Assembly (NCBI GenBank): GCA_027475525.1
Contig: JAMWFC010000028.1
Location: forward strand, 670,831-734,830
DNA length: 64,000 nucleotides
From: Macrolepiota albuminosa
Taxonomy: Eukaryota > Basidiomycota > Agaricomycetes > Agaricales > Agaricaceae
Reading direction: 5' to 3'
Made by a program: the position numbers and the translations under genes. Each line of letters starts with the position of its first letter. The first letter of the stretch is position 1. The notes below the pieces were generated by a model. It ran no database searches. It worked only from the letters and a program-made list of their open reading frames with translations, and was not told where the DNA came from. This document shows positions 10,391-19,308 of the stretch, piece by piece.

Positions 10391-11296
10391 CAATCACGGC
10401 TATCACTGACCACTCAAACCTGCAATATTTCATGTCCTCTCGACTCCTCAACTGACACCAAGCACGCTGGTCCTTGTTCCTCTCAGAATTCGATTTTCAA
10501 CTAGACTTTGCACCAGGTACAAAAAACCTGGCAGACCCTGCTTCATGACGCCCAGATTATGAACCTAAAGAAGGGGATGAGACTACTGTCAATCAATGCC
10601 AAGCACTCTTGAACCTTTACCATACCGCTCGAATTTTTCCTTTCCAAACCCCTTCTAACACCTCATTGACCTCTATTAACACCCTTTCCACCTTTACTTT
10701 CAACAATTCTGAACTTCTCAACGAATTCAAAGCTGTTTATTGTACCAATACTAAATGGCAAACACTACTTCATCAAAACAATGACTCCATCACTCAAGAG
10801 AATGACCTTGTATTTCATAACGGCCGCCTTTTCGTCCCTGCTCCTCTTCATCCCAAAATCCTGTACTCTCATCACGATTCAGTTATTTCTGGTCACCCTG
10901 GCCGAGCAGGCACTTATGAAAATCTTCATCGAGACTTTTCTTGGCCCGGTATGCAAACCTATTCACGTGCCTACGTAAAGTCATGCGAAACTTGTGCCCA
11001 TATCAAGAACGCCACATACAAGCCTTATGGCCTTCTCCAACCTCTTGACATCCCAGAACGTCCTTGGCAGTCCATTTCCATGGATTTCATCACTAAACTC
11101 CTCCATCACATGGTTACAACGCTATTTGGGTCATTTGTGACCGAATGACCCATGCTGCTCACTTTGTTCCTATCTGTGAGTCCATGGATGCCCCAGAACT
11201 GGCCCGGCTTTATCTTGACCACATTTTCTGACATCATGGATTCCCTCACTCCGTCATTTCAGATTGCGGTTCCATCTTTGTTTTCTCTTTCCTTAC
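10391..11296 (+). pseudogene. Chromovirus RNase H end and integrase start
   Basis: Resumes in RNase H (TDHSNLQYF, then an in-frame TGA where CGA would give LLNRHQ) and continues to the integrase. The zinc-binding domain is visible in the open frame 10609-11148 as H..H..C..C around HDSVISGHPGRAGTY and CETCAHIK. The catalytic core begins at SMDFITKL (first Asp). A frame break near 11148 precedes the ISDCGSIF stretch, the second catalytic Asp; the family has Arg where Cys stands, again TGC from CGC. The sequence is cut at 11296-11301 by the copia insertion and continues at 16267. Confidence 0.88.
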
Positions 11297-11301
11297 CAAC
11301 T

Positions 11302-11624
11302 TGACGCAACATATTGCAGAAATAATATATTGATGATACAACGGTTTAATCTGAAGTTCGAGATCAAGAGATGATTCAGTAAGTAAATAAGTAATTGACG
11401 CACCTGAAGTTCGAGATCAAGAGATGATTCGAACTTCAGGCTGCGCACAGTATAAGTAGCTTTAGAACAGTAAAACATGTGTGAGGTTTGTAATGTAAGA
11501 TACAAGATAAATAAATTGAAGTTAAACATACGGAACGACGGTCGTCATAATGACACGGGCATGAAGACATAGGTGACGCGTATGTGAGGTAGCTCTCCGA
11601 AGTCATACGTCACTTCCCTCGACA
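11302..11624 (-). repeat. 3' LTR of the copia element
   Basis: 323 bp, TG..CA on the minus strand. It contains a perfect 12-bp-arm hairpin at 11403-11440 (arm CCTGAAGTTCGA), part of which is also present as a direct copy at 11351-11377. The Gag-Pol stop codon (11603-11605) lies inside this LTR. Confidence 0.95.
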
Positions 11625-14600
11625 CTCCCACTAGACGGTGACGCAGGAGACAGAACTCCAAGTTTGGTACGATATTTGATGAATACTTCACGAGGTAATG
11701 CCTTGGTCAGAGCATCGGCAATCATATCGTGGGTTGAAACGTGTTCGAGTTTAATTCGTCCGCGAGAGATTTGTTCACGAATGTAATGATAGCGGATGTC
11801 GATATGCTTGGCTCGAGAGTGGGCGACTGGGTTCCTGGATAGAGCTATGCTACCAGTGCTGTCCGTATATACTGTGGTTGCTCCGAGTTGTTTGAAGTCG
11901 AGATCACTCAGCAAGGTTCGGAGCCAGATGGCTTCCCTTGTGGCGTTTGCAGAGGCAATGTATTCGGCTTCGACCGTGGAGGTCGCCACTCCTGACTGCT
12001 TCCTGGAAGACCATGATATTGTACTTCCGTTCAGTCCGAAGCACCATCCACTGATGGAACGCCGGTCGTAGTTGTCCTGCGCCCAATTAGCATCGGTCCA
12101 ACCCACCAGTTTTATCTCATCATAATCCAATCCTCCTAACTTGAGCGCCAATGTCTTAGTACCTTTTAAGTAGCGAAGAATGCGCTTGCAGGCCGTAAGG
12201 TGTGGTATTCCCGGATTGTTGGAGAACTGTGCTACCAAACTAACCGCGAACTGTATATCGGGTCGAGTTTGCGTAGCGTAAAGTAGCGATCCGACCAGTG
12301 ACAAGTAGTTCATACCGTTGGAGTATCCTGCATATGCAGCCTTCTCTTCGTCTGTTCGAGGGGACTGCCAAAAGGTTAAGTTGTGATTGGTCGCCAAGGG
12401 AGTCGCGACCTCGTGATAGGATACCATGCCGAAACGGTCGAGTAAGGAGTCGATGTATGCAGATTGACTTAGGTAGATAAGGCGATTTTTGCGGTCTCGA
12501 TCAATTTGAAGTCCCAACATGTGATGGATTTCGCCGAGATCTGTAATATCGAAATTGTTCGCCATGTCTTGTTTAAATGATGCGATTTTGCGTAAGTCAT
12601 TGCCAGCCACGGCCATATCGTCAACGTAGACTAGGACGATCAACGTGATTTGTCCGTCTGAGCGAAGGATGTATAGACAATCGTCAGCGCTAGATTGTTT
12701 GAAGCCGAGAGTCATGAGGACATCGTGTAATCGTTCTTTCCATTTCCGTCCGGCTTGTTTGAGACCGTAGATAGCTTTGTTGAGTTTCCAATACTTACTC
12801 CCTTCAAGGCAAGGTGGAGCTCGCATGTAGATTTCCTCTTCGAGGTTTGCTTCCAAATAAGCTCCGATCACATCAATTTGATGTACCTCGAAGTCAAGCA
12901 TTGCCGCCAGGGTCAGGAAAACTCGTAACGTGACGAACTTGGCGACGGATGAGAAGGTGTCTCTGTAGTCGATGCCTGGCACTTGCGAAAATCCTTGTGC
13001 CACGATCCTCGCCTTGTATTTCAGCCGGTTTCCGTGCTCGTCCATTTTTTCCTTTAATACGACTTTGCTTCCGACAGCCTTTTTACCAGGAGGTAAAGTG
13101 TCCACCTCATCGAATACGTTTTTGCTAACGAGTTGCCTGTATTCCGCTTCGATTGCTCTCTTCCATGCATCAGCGTCGCGAGTTTTCAAGGCATCACTTA
13201 CTAATGGTCCGGCTACAGTTATGTGTGCAACATGAGTTGTGGGCTGGTCCTCGTCCTCATCCTGTCGATATCGTAGAGGAAGCCTCTTGGTACGTGCGGA
13301 AGGGTCCCTTTTTGGAAGATCCAGCCACTTGACACGCTTTTGAGGTGCAGGTGGAGTTTCGACATCGGCAGGATGGTATTCTGGAGTACTCGGCCTTGAG
13401 AATTCTGGATACTGGAGTTCTTCGCTAATCGATCTTCCTTCGGAGGCACTAGCGTAAGCGTCGTCGTCCTCCGTGAACTGACTGACGTCAGCTGCGAGAC
13501 TAGGGACCCGTATATTGCGGGGCGCATCGTCATTCGGATATACAGCTGAATCTACGAGGTCGTTCACGTCTTCGTCGGAGGTTCGAATAGATTCTGGCTT
13601 GATTCGCGCAAGCTCACTTGGTACGTCGTCCTCGTGGAATTGAACGTCGCGTGAAGTAATGAGCTTACCATTTTCAAGATCCTCCAGTCTGTATCCCTTC
13701 GTTTCACCGGCCCACCATCCCAACATCCTTACTCGTACCGCTCGTGACTCGAGTTTGCCATGCCTAACTTCTTTGGGAACATGTGCCCATCCCAACGATC
13801 CGAAGACTCTGAGATGGGACACGTCGGGTTTCTCTCCAGAGTTACTCCATTCGGTATAGGGGATCTTCCCATGCAGAGCTGAATTCGGAGTGATCGTACG
13901 GATGTAAACGGCGTACATAAACGCCTCGCCCCAGTATCGCAAGTCCATGTTAGCGGCATGAAGCATACTTCGGGTCATCTCCATCAAGATTGCTATTGTA
14001 CGTTCCGCAATACCGTTTTGTTGGGGACGATAAGGATTAGTCGTCTCGTGTGTGATTCCGTTTGCACGACAGAACTTTTCAACAGTGGAGTTCACGAATT
14101 CGGTGCCGTTGTCGGTTCGAATAATTTTGACAAGACGTCCTGATTGTCTTTCAAGTCGTGCGACTGTTACCTTTATCTCGTCGGCAGCTTGTTCCTTTTT
14201 CTGAAGTAAGCTGCCGCAAGGTAAGCGTCGACTTACTTCCACGATGACAAGGGCGTAACGATTTCCGTCCCAGGTTGGCACATTCATTGGTCCGACAAGA
14301 TCCATGACGAGAAGCTCGTTCTTTTCGTATTGTTTGGTGCTCGCTTCCGGCAATGGTGGTCTTGTAGATTTCCCTTGTACGCATCCGCTGCAAAGGCGAT
14401 CGAATTCTCGGGGAAGTCTAATTTGTAGACCAGTTACCAAGTTTTGATCGTACATTGTTTTGATGACTCGGGGATTGATGTGTCCCAGTCGACGGTGCCA
14501 CAAACGCATGGTGGACTCGCTTGCAATGTAGGCAACTTGTCCGTCCATGGTTCCCATATTCATGCATTCGACTCGATACATGGTCCCCCGGTCCCCAATC

Positions 14601-15949
14601 AGTTTAGCTCGGAGGAATTCTTTGCCTTCCCAGGAGAGACTAATACCATAGCGAAGTCCCTGTAGGACGGCTCCGTTTCGTTGTAACAAGCCTAAACTGA
14701 TGAGGTTTGCGCCTAATTTAGGCACATATAATACGTCATCGAAACGTACGTCATTGATCCCATCAGGAACATTAGTGCGTATTGTAATAGAGCCAACACC
14801 GGCGACAGTGAGCTGATTGTGGCCTCCGACAGATATGTATTGGTTTTGCACGTCCTTCAGTTTGAAGAACCAGTCTTTGTCGGCCAGCATATGACAAGAA
14901 GCGGCGCTATCAAGCAGTAACCCTGAAGGCATTCCGTTACCCGTAGCCATGAGAAGTTTACCCACTTCTCGAGCTTCGCTATCCGGTTCCTTGACGGCTA
15001 CGTTGGCATTACCGACGTTCTTTGTCTTTTTAGGCTTCGGGCATTTCGGGCTCCAATGCCCCTTTTCACCGCAGTTATGACAAGTGTCTTCCGGTTTCGG
15101 TTCACGCTTCTGCTTGGGCTTCTTTTTCTTCATTTCTTTACTCCCACTCGATTGCGTGCCCGACTTTGAGGCGAAGGCCAACTGTTTGCTCGCGGAGCTC
15201 TCTTCTTGTATCAAGCGATCGTATACGGATATTAATTCTGCAGATACGCTTTCGATAGTAAGAGAACTTCCTCGGTAAAGTAAGTTCTGCTTCATGACCT
15301 CCCAAGCGGTAGATTGAGGCAAAGATAGTAGTATGGCATTAATGATCGTATTGTCGTCGACTTTGTGGCCCGCATCAATTATACGTCGTCGAATATTGAG
15401 GTAGAATCCGATATGATCTGTCATCGGGGTCCTGCCATCCCACTTCCTACCATACAACTGTTGGTAGTAATAGTGGACATTAATGCCTCCTTGCTGATCG
15501 ACGTAGCATTTATGAAGGTGATCCCATATGTCTTTCGATCTTCGGAAGTCGACGATGGACTCGCGCTGAGTATATTCCATAGCGCCGCGAATTAATCCTA
15601 CGGCAGCCTCATCTTTGCCGAGCCATCGTTCGTGCTTCTCGACAGCGTGTTCCCACATGATGTAAGGTTTGGATTGCATGACGTCCCATGCATCCTGTCC
15701 TTCCTTTTTGACAATAGTAACCTTACCATCATCAGTAGGATCGGAGGTGGTCATCATTTCTGGAAATTCGGCAGGGGGTTTTGGCGGGCATGTTTCGCGT
15801 CCAGACGTAATACCCCAGAGGGACTTGGTCTGCAAAGCGATCTTCATATTGTCCGACCAAACATGGTAGTTATTTCCGTTAAACTTCGCGAACTGTAAGG
15901 TTTCGGAAGTGGATTCGCTGACCACGGGGCCCATAACCTGACGCAACAT
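11603..15949 (-). CDS. Copia Gag-Pol polyprotein
   Basis: 1448 codons with no internal stop. From the N terminus: Gag (UBN2-like); nucleocapsid knuckle CHNCGEKGHWSPKC; protease with LLLDSAASCHM; pre-integrase zinc region with LWHRRLGHINPR and CSGCVQGKS; integrase with Asp in DLVGPMN, Asp in RTDNGTEF and Glu in NGIAERT; reverse transcriptase with QIDVIGAYL and the YVDD box (LVYVDDMAVAG); RNase H with GWTDANWA, EAEYIA and TDSTGSIALS. All catalytic residues I can check are present. Two starts are possible: 15949, inside the LTR, or 15934 (MGP..), whose ATG lies inside the primer-binding site. I favour 15934 because a second copia element at the window end has the same ATG context. Alternative products by frameshift are not needed, since gag and pol are in one frame. 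Confidence 0.96.
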   Translation of the reverse strand: MLRQVMGPVVSESTSETLQFAKFNGNNYHVWSDNMKIALQTKSLWGITSGRETCPPKPPAEFPEMMTTSDPTDDGKVTIVKKEGQDAWDVMQSKPYIMWEHAVEKHERWLGKDEAAVGLIRGAMEYTQRESIVDFRRSKDIWDHLHKCYVDQQGGINVHYYYQQLYGRKWDGRTPMTDHIGFYLNIRRRIIDAGHKVDDNTIINAILLSLPQSTAWEVMKQNLLYRGSSLTIESVSAELISVYDRLIQEESSASKQLAFASKSGTQSSGSKEMKKKKPKQKREPKPEDTCHNCGEKGHWSPKCPKPKKTKNVGNANVAVKEPDSEAREVGKLLMATGNGMPSGLLLDSAASCHMLADKDWFFKLKDVQNQYISVGGHNQLTVAGVGSITIRTNVPDGINDVRFDDVLYVPKLGANLISLGLLQRNGAVLQGLRYGISLSWEGKEFLRAKLIGDRGTMYRVECMNMGTMDGQVAYIASESTMRLWHRRLGHINPRVIKTMYDQNLVTGLQIRLPREFDRLCSGCVQGKSTRPPLPEASTKQYEKNELLVMDLVGPMNVPTWDGNRYALVIVEVSRRLPCGSLLQKKEQAADEIKVTVARLERQSGRLVKIIRTDNGTEFVNSTVEKFCRANGITHETTNPYRPQQNGIAERTIAILMEMTRSMLHAANMDLRYWGEAFMYAVYIRTITPNSALHGKIPYTEWSNSGEKPDVSHLRVFGSLGWAHVPKEVRHGKLESRAVRVRMLGWWAGETKGYRLEDLENGKLITSRDVQFHEDDVPSELARIKPESIRTSDEDVNDLVDSAVYPNDDAPRNIRVPSLAADVSQFTEDDDAYASASEGRSISEELQYPEFSRPSTPEYHPADVETPPAPQKRVKWLDLPKRDPSARTKRLPLRYRQDEDEDQPTTHVAHITVAGPLVSDALKTRDADAWKRAIEAEYRQLVSKNVFDEVDTLPPGKKAVGSKVVLKEKMDEHGNRLKYKARIVAQGFSQVPGIDYRDTFSSVAKFVTLRVFLTLAAMLDFEVHQIDVIGAYLEANLEEEIYMRAPPCLEGSKYWKLNKAIYGLKQAGRKWKERLHDVLMTLGFKQSSADDCLYILRSDGQITLIVLVYVDDMAVAGNDLRKIASFKQDMANNFDITDLGEIHHMLGLQIDRDRKNRLIYLSQSAYIDSLLDRFGMVSYHEVATPLATNHNLTFWQSPRTDEEKAAYAGYSNGMNYLSLVGSLLYATQTRPDIQFAVSLVAQFSNNPGIPHLTACKRILRYLKGTKTLALKLGGLDYDEIKLVGWTDANWAQDNYDRRSISGWCFGLNGSTISWSSRKQSGVATSTVEAEYIASANATREAIWLRTLLSDLDFKQLGATTVYTDSTGSIALSRNPVAHSRAKHIDIRYHYIREQISRGRIKLEHVSTHDMIADALTKALPREVFIKYRTKLGVLSPASPSSGSVEGSDV
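11625..11632 (-). promoter_or_regulatory. Polypurine tract of the copia element
   Basis: On the minus strand AGTGGGAG directly precedes the 3' LTR, the usual plus-strand primer of copia elements. It overlaps the coding sequence. Confidence 0.8.
15927..15938 (-). promoter_or_regulatory. Half-tRNA primer-binding site of the copia element
   Basis: Directly after the 5' LTR, the minus strand reads GGTTATGGGCCC. This is complementary to GGGCCCAUAACC, the anticodon arm of eukaryotic initiator tRNA-Met, and is the priming type described for Drosophila copia and yeast Ty5, which use a cleaved 5' half of that tRNA. The ATG inside it is the complement of the CAU anticodon and starts the MGP.. reading frame. 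The same 12 bases recur at 63949-63960. Confidence 0.8.
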
Positions 15950-16261
15950 ATTGCAGAAATAATATATTGATGATACAACGGTTTAATCTGAAGTTCGAGA
16001 TCAAGAGATGATTCAGTAAGTAAATAAGTAATTGACGCACCTGAAGTTCGAGATCAAGAGATGATTCGAACTTCAGGCTGCGCACAGTATAAGTAGCTTT
16101 AGAACAGTAAAACATGTGTGAGGTTTGTAATGTAAGATACAAGATAAATAAATTGAAGTTAAACATACGGAACGACGGTCGTCATAATGACACGGGCATG
16201 AAGACATAGGTGACGCGTATGTGAGGTAGCTCTCCGAAGTCATACGTCACTTCCCTCGACA
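15939..16261 (-). repeat. 5' LTR of the copia element
   Basis: 323 bp, identical by eye to 11302-11624. Read on the minus strand it starts TGTCGAGGG and ends TTGCGTCA. It carries the promoter; a TTATTTATC or CTTATACTG stretch could serve as TATA box, but I cannot decide between them. The same 12-bp-arm hairpin is at 16040-16077. Confidence 0.95.
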
Positions 16262-16266
16262 CAACT

Positions 16267-17313
16267 TCATGTCTCTCGTTGGCACCAAGATGCGTCCCTC
16301 AACCGCTTATCACCCTCAAACTGACGGATTTACAGAACGCACCAATCAAACCCTCGAAACCTATCTTTGTGCCTACACATCTTACCAACAAGATGATTGG
16401 GTCGATTACCTCGCACTCACGGAGTTCTCCTTCAACAACCGCACCAATTCCTCTACTCAGCAATCACTCTTTTCGCAAACCTCGGTTACAATCCTGATTT
16501 TGAAATCCGAATTACAGAACGCACCACCAATCCAGCTGCTACAGATTTGGCTAGTCGCCTTCAAGAGATTCATTCCGAACTTCGACTAGAACTACAACAC
16601 GCCAAATGACTACATGGCAATGCACTACGACCATCACCATATGCCTGCACCGGAATTCAAAGCAGGAGATTTTGTCTGGCTCCTACGGCGTAATATCAAA
16701 ACCACCCGTCCTTCAGACAAACTCGATTTTCGCCGAATTGGCCCCTTCAAAATTCTAGCTCGCCACGGACTCTCATCTTATCTTCTTGAACTTCCCAAAT
16801 CCTACTCTCGACTCCATCCAGTATTTCATGTTTCTCTGCTCGAACCCTTCACCCCAGCCAGTTCCATCCCTGATCGACTACAATCTGCTCCTGTTCCCCT
16901 AGCCGACGTCATCCCAGAACAACCACGCAACATCAGAACCGTCATCGATACCTGAAGAATCAGACGTTGTTTCGATTACTTCGTCTCATGGAAAAGATTA
17001 CCAGACTCGGAAAATTCTTGGATACCTCTTTCTGACATCCCTTCTGAACTTTACGAAACCCTCGAACACTGGCACCGACGCAACCCACGACGCCCTCATC
17101 CTCCGCAAATCTATTTCGATCGAGAACCAGTATCCTTAACCGATCTCCCAGAACCCCTTCCACATTCCGAAGTAATCCTTCATCATCCTATTCGTACAGC
17201 CTCTCCTCCTCCTGCTCCCTCTCAACGCGACTTTGAACCTCCATTACAAACTACTACTCGATCCGGACGAATCGCACGACCACCGAAGTCCAAAGACTAT
17301 GACTCAATCCTCA
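16267..17313 (+). pseudogene. Chromovirus integrase end and chromodomain
   Basis: Continues the integrase core after the copia insertion, with the third catalytic residue (Glu) in [13 protein letters not shown]. Frame breaks occur near 16460-16500 and 16610. The C-terminal integrase part (FKAGDFVWLLRRN, LHPVFHVSLLEPF) is in 16614-16955. A chromodomain follows in another frame at about 16965-17060 with FDYFVSWKRLPDSENSWIPL, matching the aromatic cage pattern (Tyr/Phe, Trp, and Trp in SW.P). Chromodomains of such integrases bind histone marks and steer insertion into heterochromatin. This 3' part keeps many more CpG sites than the gag-pol part. Confidence 0.88.
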
Positions 17314-17324
17314 GAAGGGGATGA

Positions 17325-17598
17325 TGTCACGATCCTCGTGACAAGTCCGAAAACCAAGAAGTCTCCTAAACATACGTCATATTCTCCTTTTTACTTCCCT
17401 ATTTTAATGAAACATTTCTTCGATTTCACGAGTATCTTAGTTTCAGAACTTCCTATTCCTTTTTTCCCTCCTAAAAAACTACATATAAAAACCCATGTAT
17501 TAGTCTATATTCGTGGTACAATTAACGCAGTTGTCTCTCTCGTAAACTCGCTCACTCTCTTGTTCTAAGTTCTTCAATTTCTGAACGGGTTTCTGACA
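17325..17598 (+). repeat. 3' LTR of the chromovirus
   Basis: 274 bp, TGTCA..TGACA. It is preceded by the purine run AGAAGGGGATGA (17313-17324) and followed by target duplication AATCG. It keeps 11 CpG sites against 3 in the 5' LTR. Confidence 0.95.
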
Positions 17599-17701
17599 AA
17601 TCGACAGATGATGTGTTTATTTCACGTGACTGATTGTATGCGCTGAGACAGACCTATGGGCCAACACTTTTCATGACATGGTATCGCGAAGATTGATGCA
17701 C

Positions 17702-18515
17702 TTAGAAGAAAATTGCCAACACGGCAGCTGCAGCCGCAACCACAGCCCCGCCAGCAATCTCCCTCCCTCGTCTCTGAGACGCACTATTCTTATTTCCGCC
17801 CTTTACCCCTCCAATTCCACCAGCTGATTTTGTTTGCGTAGGATTAACAGCATTAGACGAGGGTGTTGGGATTTGGACGTTCCTAGCACTGGTTGCTGAG
17901 GTCAACGTTCCCGGGTCGACAGAGGTGAATGAATTTCCAGCAAACGTTGATGTCATTTCAGGGACTGCTCCACTGAGCGTGGTCGCGGGGAGAACTACGC
18001 CAGCCAGATTCCAAGCTTGGACATATTCTAAGTTTATTTTCATGGAGGTCAGGCTGTGATCATATATCAGAAAAAAACTGACCGGCGACCCCAGTTTGAC
18101 CAATCTGGATAGCATCCGTAGGTGGAGTGACTCCGCTACTGTAAAGGAGGCAGTTGGTGCAGTCAACGAAACTTTCCTCATCTGCCAAACTACATCCACA
18201 AGCAGGATCAGTTGACGTCTCGCATGCCTTTAATTACGACTGAGTCAAGCATGCGTCAATAGGAAGGGACGTTTTGACTTACATTCACCATTGAAACGAG
18301 GCCGGCGCATCGGCTGTTGCATACAGCTGGAATCTTGCTCGGGTCTAAATCTGATTGACGCGTAAATAGCTGATTACTGCGATGAGCGAGTGCCGCTGAA
18401 ACTTGGAATGACCGTCACACTCATCAGCTCCTGTGAACGAAGCGTGCTAACAGAAGGTGCACGTACCATGAGAAACCAACATCACCGCATTTAGGAAAAC
18501 AGAAAAAAATAACAT
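17702..18515 (-). CDS. Secreted Cys-rich protein, probable GPI anchor
   Basis: Four exons (18515-18467, 18395-18283, 18227-18083, 18027-17702) with introns of 71, 55 and 55 nt join in phase to 210 residues. The start MLFFSVFLNAV opens a signal peptide that would be cut after an ALA site near residue 20. The mature N-terminal half has eight Cys in a compact pattern (VCNSRC, ACGC, CTNC), like small fungal secreted Cys-rich domains. Then comes a Ser/Thr/Asn-rich stretch and a C-terminal hydrophobic tail (GGAVVAAAAAVLAIFF) after small residues, which fits a GPI-anchor signal. So it probably sits on the plasma membrane or cell wall. Function is unknown. A diverged relative lies about 0.8 kb upstream. 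The terminal exon ends 100 bp from the chromovirus 3' LTR. Confidence 0.8.
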
Positions 18516-19300
18516 TGTAAGGCTAAGGAAGGCAGAAGATGATGAAAAGTCAGCATTTGCGATGCGACTCTTTTGCTTCTTATAAAAATAACCGAGGCCG
18601 AGGTTCGACAGCATTTCCAACCTGACATGCCGGACCAAACGTCTAGATGGGATGCCTAAGGGCTGCACAATCGTTCCCGTCCGTCAACGACACGCCGAAA
18701 ATCAAGGAGCTGACTAAGTTTATTGAGTTGACAGATAAACCTCGTTTAAAAACGCCATGCTAATCTGTATCCAAAATGGGAACAATTAGATTTCACCTGT
18801 TTCCTGCTTTGTTACGCTCTTAGGAAGAAGAGAAAAAAGACATGCTTCGATAGGTCAACACTGCTTTGAATGGGAAAATTTGTGTGGATAACGTGCCTTG
18901 TGTAGTTATGACTGAGAAGGATTATCAGGCAAAGGTTATTTCATTTCCAGATCGCGAGAAGCAGGGTAAAGCGCTTGTCGGGCCAAAATGGGTCACAGTC
19001 CACCCTCAATGTGAACTTGTCAGATTGTTCCCGCTGAAAAGTCTCAGGCATAAATGCATAGAGAATTGCAATTGATGTTCTTCCAGAGTGATAGCTAAGT
19101 ATTGTATTGTTGAGTTTTGAGATTCAAATACCTGCTTATTCCACCAGCGCCAATCAATGCAGGCACAATGAATATACATATCATCAAGGCAACAGGATGA
19201 TCCTACCGAAGATAGGCCGGTGAGATGTAACCTCCGAGTCGATCGCAAGGATGAAGTTTTGATTGACCGCCTTCAGTCAAAGAATGACTATGCATTGCCG
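18516..19300. other. Intergenic between two related genes
   Basis: Upstream of the secreted-protein gene. No convincing gene; the short plus-strand open frame 18866-19075 has no supporting features. Confidence 0.4.
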
Positions 19301-19308
19301 CAAATGAA

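Larger units (their letters stand above)
11302..16261 (-). mobile_element. Ty1/copia retrotransposon, apparently intact
   Basis: 4960 bp on the minus strand. LTRs of 323 bp (11302-11624 and 15939-16261) are identical by eye, and the target duplication CAACT is at 11297-11301 and 16262-16266. A single open Gag-Pol frame of 1448 codons carries every expected domain in copia order (integrase before reverse transcriptase). The primer site GGTTATGGGCCC follows the 5' LTR and a GTGGGAG polypurine tract precedes the 3' LTR. Identical LTRs and an unbroken frame point to a recent insertion that may be able to move. It lies in the integrase of the dead chromovirus and is itself CpG-rich. Confidence 0.97.
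6377..17598 (+). mobile_element. Ty3/gypsy chromovirus, inactive, with nested insertions
   Basis: Bounded by 274-bp LTRs (6377-6650 and 17325-17598), each starting TGTCA and ending TGACA, with a perfect 5-bp target duplication AATCG at 6372-6376 and 17599-17603. Removing the copia element and the solo-LTR-like insert, with their target duplications, leaves about 5.96 kb, a normal length. Order is gag with a CCHC knuckle, protease, reverse transcriptase, RNase H, integrase (H2C2 zinc domain, DDE core) and a C-terminal chromodomain, which defines chromoviruses. The element is dead: protease and reverse transcriptase catalytic Asp codons now read Asn, and there are several stops and frameshifts. 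A polypurine tract (AGAAGGGGATGA) abuts the 3' LTR, and a self-complementary primer site follows the 5' LTR. Confidence 0.95.

Noticed and set aside
11796..15898. Plus-strand open frames over the copia element
   Set aside because: All are shadows of the minus-strand Gag-Pol frame.
18866..19075. Small plus-strand protein
   Set aside because: No splice, motif or promoter support, and it lies between two minus-strand relatives.
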